Origin: an uncultured Desulfobulbaceae bacterium
Lineage (GTDB): Bacteria; Desulfobacterota; Desulfobulbia; Desulfobulbales; BM004
Assembly (NCBI GenBank): GCA_947258675.1
Contig: CAMYJP010000016.1
Span: forward strand, 1 to 5,902
DNA length: 5,902 nt
Direction: 5' to 3'
This document shows positions 1 through 5,902 of the stretch, piece after piece. The notes beneath the pieces were generated by a model. That model saw nothing but the letters and a program-made list of their open reading frames with translations. It ran no database searches and was not told the DNA's origin. Every line of letters starts with the position of its first letter. Position 1 is the stretch's first letter. A program made the translations under genes and the position numbers.

Positions 1-72
1 CTTAACTCGATTAAATAATGTGTCTGAATAATTGAATAAAGAGGGATTACGATTTTACGGTTTCAAAAATGT

Positions 73-100
73 TCTTAACAAAAATTTTATTAAGTTAAGA
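73..100. repeat. Inverted repeat, 7-bp arms with 14-nt AT-rich loop
   Basis: TCTTAAC at 73-79 is the exact reverse complement of GTTAAGA at 94-100. Two further G-T pairs are possible outside the arms. The loop is almost entirely A and T. It lies one base from a second perfect hairpin. It could be an operator-like dyad, part of a structured 5' leader, or the 3' end signal of a gene left of the window. There is no downstream T-run, so it is not a standard terminator on the plus strand. Confidence 0.4.
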
Positions 101-101
101 G

Positions 102-119
102 TACTATCTGTCGATAGTA
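102..119. repeat. Perfect hairpin, 7-bp stem with 4-nt loop
   Basis: TACTATC (102-108) and GATAGTA (113-119) are exact reverse complements around a TGTC loop. AGGAGG (121-126) follows immediately and resembles a Shine-Dalgarno sequence, but the only start codon at a suitable distance, TTG at 132, opens a reading frame of just 8 codons. The hairpin lies about 180 bases before the GGDEF-EAL start, so it may be in that gene's leader or act as a protein-binding dyad. Its function is unknown. Confidence 0.45.
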
Positions 120-285
120 TAGGAGGTCTTCTTGGGGGCTTTCGTACAATTTACCTAGGTTGGCGGCAATTATTGTTTTATACGTTCTAACCTTTTTGAA
201 TCATTAAAGAATAAAAAGAAAGTTTTCCATTGCAGTATTATTTCATTTTCCGGTCAGAAGTTGTTTTGGCTGGGTTAAATTTTTC

Positions 286-291
286 AGAGGA
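286..291 (+). promoter_or_regulatory. Ribosome binding site for the GGDEF-EAL gene
   Basis: AGAGGA lies 8 bases before the ATG at 300. This spacing and purine content support that ATG as the true start. Confidence 0.75.
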
Positions 292-299
292 ACTAATCT

Positions 300-1985
300 A
301 TGAACATTGCCGGTCAAGTACTGAATCGTAATGTCAAGCTGTTGAAATCAAGGGTAAGCAAACATGCTGTATACGGTGCGGTTATTTCTGGAGCAGCCTT
401 GATAATAGCTTCTCTTCTATCTGGGTACTACACAAACGGTGAGATTAGCCTGGAAGCATTTGTTGATGCTCAGAAAACAAATATCGTCCTCTGGTTTTTG
501 GACGGTATGCCTTTTGTTTTTGCTTTTTGGGGACAATATGTAAGTACTGTGATGGCCCAGGAGGCAGGTTCCTTGGTTGTAAATCAGACAGAGGAACTCC
601 GTGCTCATACCGAGGCACTAGAAAGCAAGGCAACACATGATGCAACCCATGATTCCTTGACCGATCTCCCGAACAGGGGGCTATTTCGTGATCGATTAGA
701 GCAGGCTATTTTTTACGCACAGCGCGAGGGATTAAAGCTTGCAGTCTATATTCTGGATCTGGATCGCTTCAAGGAAGTTAATGATACCTTGGGGCATTAT
801 AATGGAGATCGTTTATTAAAGCAGGTCGCCAGCCGTTTAGCTGGCGTCAAGCGTCATTCCGATACTCTGGCACGATTGGGAGGCGATGAATTTGCCTTCC
901 TCCTTCCTAAAATTCAAGAAATTGATAATATTCAAATATTTGCCAAAAAAATACAAAAGGCTTTGAAAACACCCTTTGTTCTTGAAAAAATGACTCTCGA
1001 CGTTCAGGCGAGTATTGGTATTGTCAGTTTCCCGGAACATGGACAGGACGTCGATACATTAATCCAAAGAGCAGACGTTGCCATGTATGTGGCAAAGCAG
1101 GATTCAGCAAGCAGTTTCAAAGTATATTCTCCTAAACTAGACCAGTACAACCCATTTCGGTTGACTTTGATGGGTGAGCTGCGAGTTGCCATTGAGCAGA
1201 ACGATCTAGTTTTGCATTATCAGCCCAAGGTTGAAAGTAATTCTCTTGATGTTGTTGCTGTAGAAGCATTGGTCCGTTGGCAGCATGCTAATCATGGCCT
1301 TATACCGCCTGATGAATTTATTCCTCTGGCGGAGCGTACCGGGTTGATTAAAGACCTTACTCTATGGGTTCTCAAAAAAGCCTTAAGACAAATTGATGAT
1401 TGGCACAAGAAAGGGTTGAAAATTGAAATGGCTGTTAATGTGTCCTCTATTTGTCTGCTGGATCCGGAATTTCCCGATACAGTCACTGGTTTGCTTGCAT
1501 CCCTGGATGTGGCTCCAAAGTATTTAATTTTGGAAATTACCGAAACAACTCTTATGTCAGAACCGGAACGTTCATTGGAAATCCTTTTCCGCCTTGCTAA
1601 AATGGGAATTCAGATATCAATCGATGATTTCGGTACAGGGTATTCATCACTAGGATACCTGAAAAAAATGCCAGCTACTGAAATTAAGATCGATAAGTCT
1701 TTTGTTTTGGATATGCTGGAGAGTGAAAATGATCTGGCAATTGTCAAAGCTACCATTCAACTTGCGCATAATCTGGGTTTGAAAGTCGTTGCCGAAGGGG
1801 TTGAGAATAGGGACATTTGTTTGAAATTAAAAGAGCTTGAATGTGATGTACAGCAGGGATTTTATATTAGCAAGCCGGTTCCCAGCGCAAGGTTTTTTGA
1901 ATGGGCCCAGGAAAAAGCAAAAAGCCCTGAGAAAAAATCGATTCAGATTCCTAATATTGCAGCAGGGGCTATTGCAAGATCGTGA
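300..1985 (+). CDS. Membrane-anchored GGDEF-EAL protein (c-di-GMP cyclase/phosphodiesterase)
   Basis: This 561-residue protein should turn over cyclic di-GMP at the inner membrane. A basic N-terminus is followed by two hydrophobic segments (about residues 22-43 and 62-84) joined by a loop of only about 18 residues. A short helical linker (about 92-115) comes next. The GGDEF domain (about 116-280) carries DSLTDLPNR at 118-126, LDLDRFKEVND at 152-162, an intact GGDEF at 194-198, and an RxxD inhibitory site (RHSD, 185-188) five residues before it. The EAL domain (about 288-540) has QPK (308-310), EALVRW (322-327), AERTG (344-348), VNVS (379-382), LEITET (411-416), DDFGTGYSS (442-450), KIDKSF (463-468), VVAEGVE (496-502) and QQGF (518-521). 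All canonical metal-binding and catalytic positions appear present, so both activities are possible; which dominates cannot be told from sequence. No PAS, CHASE, HAMP or other sensor domain is recognisable, so the signal is unknown. The start is supported by the Shine-Dalgarno sequence at 286-291. Confidence 0.95.
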   Translation: MNIAGQVLNRNVKLLKSRVSKHAVYGAVISGAALIIASLLSGYYTNGEISLEAFVDAQKTNIVLWFLDGMPFVFAFWGQYVSTVMAQEAGSLVVNQTEELRAHTEALESKATHDATHDSLTDLPNRGLFRDRLEQAIFYAQREGLKLAVYILDLDRFKEVNDTLGHYNGDRLLKQVASRLAGVKRHSDTLARLGGDEFAFLLPKIQEIDNIQIFAKKIQKALKTPFVLEKMTLDVQASIGIVSFPEHGQDVDTLIQRADVAMYVAKQDSASSFKVYSPKLDQYNPFRLTLMGELRVAIEQNDLVLHYQPKVESNSLDVVAVEALVRWQHANHGLIPPDEFIPLAERTGLIKDLTLWVLKKALRQIDDWHKKGLKIEMAVNVSSICLLDPEFPDTVTGLLASLDVAPKYLILEITETTLMSEPERSLEILFRLAKMGIQISIDDFGTGYSSLGYLKKMPATEIKIDKSFVLDMLESENDLAIVKATIQLAHNLGLKVVAEGVENRDICLKLKELECDVQQGFYISKPVPSARFFEWAQEKAKSPEKKSIQIPNIAAGAIARS

Positions 1986-2072
1986 TTCTATAAAATAGAT
2001 TCCGAACGATATACTAGCCTAGTTCTAAGGAAATGTGTCGCATTCCATAATGGCAAAGAGTATCTTTGTCGC
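1986..2072. other. Intergenic gap with 11-base palindrome and possible -10 element
   Basis: There is no gene here. An 11-base palindrome with an odd centre, ACTAG-C-CTAGT, sits at 2013-2023, and TATACT at 2010-2015 resembles a sigma-70 -10 box but has no good -35 partner. TCTAT-AAA-ATAGA at about 1987-1999 could form a weak hairpin. TGTCGCAT occurs twice (2036-2043 and 2067-2074), the second copy running into the start codon of the next gene. No clear terminator follows the GGDEF-EAL gene, so read-through into the radical SAM gene is possible. Confidence 0.4.
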
Positions 2073-3776
2073 ATGCGTATTGTTCTCGTTGGGTTGAATG
2101 CCCGGTATGTCCATTCCTGCCTTGCTCTGTATTATTTAAGAAATGAGCTCAGAAGACACCTTCCGGATTGCCGTCCGAAAATAATCCAGTTTACAATCAA
2201 CGACCCCTATTATTCTACTCTTCTTCAGATTTCTTCTGAAAGACCTCAAAGTATATTTTTTTCCGTCTATATCTGGAATAGTGAATATGTCCGCCGGCTG
2301 GTTGTGGACCTTAGTGCAATCAGGCCGGACGCAAAAATTATTTTAGGAGGACCCCAGGCTCCCCACGTATTTGATCGGTGTTCTTGCGAAAATTTCTCTA
2401 GGCCTGCAAACTTTACTGTGGTTAAGGGAGAAGTGGAAACTATTCCTTCCTTCTTTTATAATCATCTCATCAGTGGACCCTTAAAATCCGAATATACTGC
2501 TTCTCCTGCGCAATCATTTACTTTTCCTTATCTGCAGCAGGATTTCAATGATTCATTAAAAAACAGGTACATCTATTATGAATCCTCACGGGGATGTCCT
2601 TTCTCTTGCACATATTGTTTGTCCTCGGTGCATGGTAACGTTTGCCATAAAGATATCCTAAAGGTACAAGACGAACTTCGGATGATTCTGGCGCACAGAC
2701 CAAAAGTAGTACGGTTCATTGATCGCACATTCAATGATCTTCCGAAAAGAGCTCTTGATATTTGGAAATTTCTAGCTGCACAAAAGGTGGAGACGCTGTT
2801 TCATTTTGAAGTCTCCCCTGACAGGTTCACCGATGAAATGTTAACTTTTCTTAAACAACTGGAGCCAGGAAGATTTCAATTTGAAATTGGTATTCAGTCC
2901 ACTAGTGAACTCACCCTTGCAACCATTAAACGGAGGGTGGATCTAAATAAAATGAAAAAAAATATAACCAGGCTTGCTGATTTGGACAATATCCATCTGC
3001 ATGTTGATCTCATTCTTGGTCTACCATATGAAAATCAGGAAATATTTGCTAAATCATTTAATGATGTCATTGAATTGCAACCACACTATATACAGATGGG
3101 GTTATTAAAAGTTTTACCTGATACAGCTATCAGCCGGTCAGTTGAAGATTTCGGCATGACAGTCTGCAAAAATCCGCCATATGAAATTCTGGCAACCCAG
3201 TGGCTTGACCAAACGGCCTTATCGGAACTTTACTGGTTTGGAGAAACAGTTGAGGCCTTTTATAATAACCGGTTTTTCAGATGTCTCTGGAGGTATATCC
3301 TGAAATCATCTGAAACGGGATATCATTTTTTTAAATCGCTGTATCTTTTCTGCAAGCAGAGGGATTTTTTTAGCCAGTCTCCAACTCCTGATTTGATGAG
3401 CCGGATGCTGGCTGAATTTTCAGCAAATTATCCGGATGCGGATCTGAGGCGAGAACTCATGGTCTATGACTGGCTTCGGTGCGGCTTCCGATATCTTCCT
3501 GAACATCTGCAAAACCCTCATTTTGACGAAGCCAAAAACCGACTGTGGAACTTGCTCCCTCCCAGTTGGGAAGGGGTGTATGATCATCAAAAAAGGAGCA
3601 GGTTTTTCAAACAATCCATGTTTTGCTTTTTTTCCGGAAAGGCCCTGGTGGAAATAGGCATGACCGATATGGAGCAGGGCGGATATGTTTGTTTTCTGTC
3701 TGAAAGCTCTCCAGGGGTTTTCAAATATAATAAAACTATGCTACTTCCAGTTGAGGTCATGGAGAAAAAAATCTAG
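2073..3776 (+). CDS. B12-binding-domain radical SAM protein, DUF4080 type
   Basis: This 567-residue protein belongs to the large class of radical SAM enzymes with an N-terminal cobalamin-binding-like domain. The Rossmann-like domain spans about residues 1-135, with LVGLNARYVHS near the start, FSVYIWNS at 63-70, GGPQAP at 92-97 and KGEVET at 118-123. It lacks the DxHxxG cobalamin-ligating motif, as is common in this class. The radical SAM core (about 165-355) begins with SSRGCPFSCTYC; Cys175, Cys179 and Cys182 form the CxxxCxxC motif that ligates the [4Fe-4S] cluster. FIDRTFN (215-221), FEIGIQST (270-277) and DLILGLPYE (312-320) are patterns I associate with the DUF4080 family. The C-terminal region (about 365-567) would be the DUF4080 part. 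Substrate and reaction are unknown. The ATG at 2073 is the only plausible start: the frame upstream has no ATG, GTG or TTG before a stop at 1995-1997. Its Shine-Dalgarno match is poor (AAAGAG at 2055-2060, 12 bases away), suggesting modest translation. No maturation partner or substrate gene is adjacent. Confidence 0.88.
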   Translation: MRIVLVGLNARYVHSCLALYYLRNELRRHLPDCRPKIIQFTINDPYYSTLLQISSERPQSIFFSVYIWNSEYVRRLVVDLSAIRPDAKIILGGPQAPHVFDRCSCENFSRPANFTVVKGEVETIPSFFYNHLISGPLKSEYTASPAQSFTFPYLQQDFNDSLKNRYIYYESSRGCPFSCTYCLSSVHGNVCHKDILKVQDELRMILAHRPKVVRFIDRTFNDLPKRALDIWKFLAAQKVETLFHFEVSPDRFTDEMLTFLKQLEPGRFQFEIGIQSTSELTLATIKRRVDLNKMKKNITRLADLDNIHLHVDLILGLPYENQEIFAKSFNDVIELQPHYIQMGLLKVLPDTAISRSVEDFGMTVCKNPPYEILATQWLDQTALSELYWFGETVEAFYNNRFFRCLWRYILKSSETGYHFFKSLYLFCKQRDFFSQSPTPDLMSRMLAEFSANYPDADLRRELMVYDWLRCGFRYLPEHLQNPHFDEAKNRLWNLLPPSWEGVYDHQKRSRFFKQSMFCFFSGKALVEIGMTDMEQGGYVCFLSESSPGVFKYNKTMLLPVEVMEKKI

Positions 3777-3805
3777 AAACCTATATGGGTAATGGACAAT
3801 TAAAA

Positions 3806-3818
3806 CCTGGTATCCAGG
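3806..3818. repeat. Small hairpin 30 bases after the radical SAM stop codon
   Basis: CCTGG (3806-3810) pairs with CCAGG (3814-3818) around TAT. It is flanked by AAAA on the left and AAAAAA on the right, so a T-run is present only when read on the minus strand. It may protect the 3' end of the radical SAM transcript but is too short and lacks a U-tract to be called a terminator. Confidence 0.3.
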
Positions 3819-3991
3819 AAAAAATGAACTTTTAGAATGTTCATGACTGAAGTGGGTTCAAAATATGTCGTTTAGGGCTAAATTCAGCTTTGTCTATATT
3901 GAATTAGGTGGTTTTGCAATATTTAGGGTGGATTTTATGACTCGATTTTGCTAAAAAGAGTGTTTTTGTTAAAAATAGATAAAACATTTGC

Positions 3992-4036
3992 CCTTGCCTC
4001 TAAGGTTCCTTTGCTGATTTGAGGCAAGGCTGTTTT
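3992..4036 (+). terminator. Stem-loop with T-run in the ilvC leader (terminator or attenuator)
   Basis: CCTTGCCTC (3992-4000) and GAGGCAAGG (4021-4029) are perfect 9-bp complements with a 20-base loop, followed after CTG by TTTT at 4033-4036. It could terminate transcription from the radical SAM gene 215 bases upstream. Because it lies only 79 bases before the ilvC start, it could instead act as an attenuator inside the ilvC leader. The long loop and short T-run make it weaker than the terminator at 5614-5644. Confidence 0.45.
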
Positions 4037-4048
4037 AAACTGGAATAG

Positions 4049-4085
4049 TACCCTCGATATCAGTTCCTGGTAGAGTATGAGGGTA
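4049..4085 (+). promoter_or_regulatory. Inverted repeat just before the ilvC ribosome binding site
   Basis: TACCCTC (4049-4055) and GAGGGTA (4079-4085) are perfect complements. With G4056 bulged, ATA (4057-4059) can also pair with TAT (4076-4078). The base of the stem ends 12 bases before the GGAGG of ilvC. No T-run follows, so it is not a terminator; a role in translation control, antitermination or as an operator is possible. Its CCTC and GAGG cores can also pair with those of the 3992-4029 hairpin. Confidence 0.35.
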
Positions 4086-4086
4086 A

Positions 4087-5586
<1,500 letters not shown>

Positions 5587-5613
5587 AAAAAGTCAATAAA
5601 TGACTAAAAATAG

Positions 5614-5644
5614 AAAAGGCCGCCGGATTTCCGGTGGCCTTTTT
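5614..5644. terminator. Strong bidirectional Rho-independent terminator
   Basis: The arms AAAAGGCCGCCGG (5614-5626) and CCGGTGGCCTTTT (5631-5643) form a 13-bp stem with one G-T pair and an ATTT loop. The plus strand ends in TTTTT (5640-5644). On the minus strand the stem is followed by TTTTCTATTTTT. It therefore suits both ilvC (stop 27 bases upstream) and the convergent PilB/GspE-like gene. A small extra hairpin, AGTCA-ATAAA-TGACT, lies at 5591-5605 between the ilvC stop and this terminator. Confidence 0.93.
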
Positions 5645-5715
5645 AACTAAACAAATAAATAAAGAAAAGTTAGACGATGACTTGTTCTTACATTAATCTG
5701 TTTATGTTTTAACGT

Positions 5716-5757
5716 CTGTCATCTGACTCCTGATTCCTGTCCCCTGATTCCTGCTTA
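5716..5757. repeat. Degenerate tandem array of six 7-base units
   Basis: Read on the plus strand, six consecutive heptamers all begin with CTG: CTGTCAT, CTGACTC, CTGATTC, CTGTCCC, CTGATTC and CTGCTTA. The period is exactly 7 with no gaps, and the CTG (CAG on the minus strand) is invariant while the other four bases vary, mostly pyrimidines and A. The last unit contains the stop codon of the convergent PilB/GspE-like gene, so the array lies in the 3' untranslated part of that transcript, ahead of the terminator. It resembles the degenerate heptamer repeats known from some bacterial intergenic regions, such as cyanobacterial STRR sequences. A role is unknown. Confidence 0.7.
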
Positions 5758-5902
5758 CAGACAGACCCTCAAAACCTGGTCAAGATCTGTGATTCCCTGG
5801 AATACCTTCTGGATCCCATCCATCCTCAGGGTAGCCATACCTTCCTGCAGAGCAATTTTCTTTATTTCTTCAGATGTGGCGTTCTTGATTATTGCCTTTT
5901 TA
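5755..5902 (-). CDS. C-terminal end of a PilB/GspE-type secretion ATPase (partial)
   Basis: The frame is open from the right window edge to TAA at 5757-5755 and gives the last 48 residues of a protein whose N-terminal part lies outside the window. The tail contains ATSEEIKKIALQEGMATLR, then MDGIQKVFQGITDLDQVLRV, ending VCL. This fits the C-terminal pattern of type II/IV secretion ATPases (xxEGMxTLRxDGxxKVxxGxTxxxEVLRV) that power type IV pilus extension (PilB) or the type II secretion pseudopilus (GspE). Walker boxes and the zinc-binding cysteines, which would confirm the family, are outside the window. PilB and GspE cannot be told apart from this end. The gene converges with ilvC and shares its bidirectional terminator; the heptamer array begins at its stop codon. 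Confidence 0.8.
   Translation of the reverse strand, partial: KKAIIKNATSEEIKKIALQEGMATLRMDGIQKVFQGITDLDQVLRVCL

Larger units (their letters stand above)
1..299. other. Non-coding region upstream of the GGDEF-EAL gene
   Basis: I see no supportable gene in this AT-rich stretch. Reading frames on both strands are closed by stops after short runs. A frame entering from the left edge stops at 29-31 (last residues LTRLNNVSE), which could be the tail of an upstream gene but is too short to assign. The stretch holds two adjacent inverted repeats (73-100 and 102-119), an 8-base palindrome ACCTAGGT at 153-160, and the ribosome binding site of the next gene at 286-291. I found no convincing sigma-70 or sigma-54 promoter by eye, although the promoter of the GGDEF-EAL gene probably lies here. 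Confidence 0.6.

Noticed and set aside
1..31. Tail of an upstream gene (frame ending LTRLNNVSE, stop at 29-31)
   Set aside because: Nine residues are too few to tell a real C-terminus from chance; another frame is also open for five codons.
121..158. AGGAGG followed by TTG at 132 as a small gene
   Set aside because: The frame closes after eight codons at TAG 156-158 and the encoded residues (GAFVQFT) show no feature of a functional peptide.
160..178. TTGGCGGCAATTATTGTTT as a sigma-54 promoter
   Set aside because: The spacing between GG and the second element is one base too long and that element is GT rather than GC.
120..299. A c-di-GMP (GEMM) riboswitch before the GGDEF-EAL gene
   Set aside because: I looked for the conserved GEMM core and the tetraloop-receptor pattern and did not find them.
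417..1486. Several 60-67 codon open frames on the minus strand inside the GGDEF-EAL gene
   Set aside because: They lie opposite a gene with intact catalytic motifs, have no recognisable domains, and are expected shadow frames.
3925..3931. AGGGTGG, matching the first bases of the T-box consensus, upstream of an amino acid biosynthesis gene
   Set aside because: The remaining T-box bases (NACCGCG) are absent, the T-run hairpin 60 bases downstream does not include the motif, and I see no specifier-stem architecture.

Overview
The window looks like chromosomal DNA from a moderately AT-rich Gram-negative bacterium, most plausibly a Desulfobacterota (delta-proteobacterial, Desulfobacterales-like) genome. 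That is an inference from the gene mix: a membrane GGDEF-EAL protein, a B12-binding radical SAM protein of the DUF4080 type, a class II ketol-acid reductoisomerase of the plant-like subgroup, and the end of a PilB/GspE-type ATPase. No rRNA or other phylogenetic marker is present to confirm it.

Layout. Positions 1-299 hold no recognisable gene but contain two adjacent perfect inverted repeats. Positions 300-1985 (+) encode a two-pass membrane GGDEF-EAL protein with both catalytic motif sets intact. After an 87-base gap, 2073-3776 (+) encodes a cobalamin-binding-domain radical SAM enzyme of unknown substrate. A 331-base non-coding stretch (3777-4107) follows, with three stem-loops, and leads into ilvC at 4108-5586 (+). 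A strong bidirectional Rho-independent terminator (5614-5644) separates ilvC from a convergent gene on the minus strand. Only that gene's last 48 codons are in the window (5755-5902), and they match the C-terminus of PilB/GspE ATPases. Between the terminator and that gene lies a degenerate tandem array of six 7-base units (5716-5757).

The genes do not form an obvious pathway. The GGDEF-EAL protein should make and/or degrade c-di-GMP at the inner membrane. The radical SAM protein is an orphan enzyme. IlvC carries out the second step of valine/isoleucine synthesis and stands apart from ilvB, ilvN and leuA here. The PilB/GspE-like ATPase drives pilus assembly or type II secretion. The gaps of 87 and 331 bases suggest mostly independent transcription units.

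I do not see a clear previously undescribed system. The most interesting items are the plant-like IlvC, its structured leader, the heptamer array abutting the pilB/gspE-like stop codon, and the uncharacterised radical SAM enzyme.
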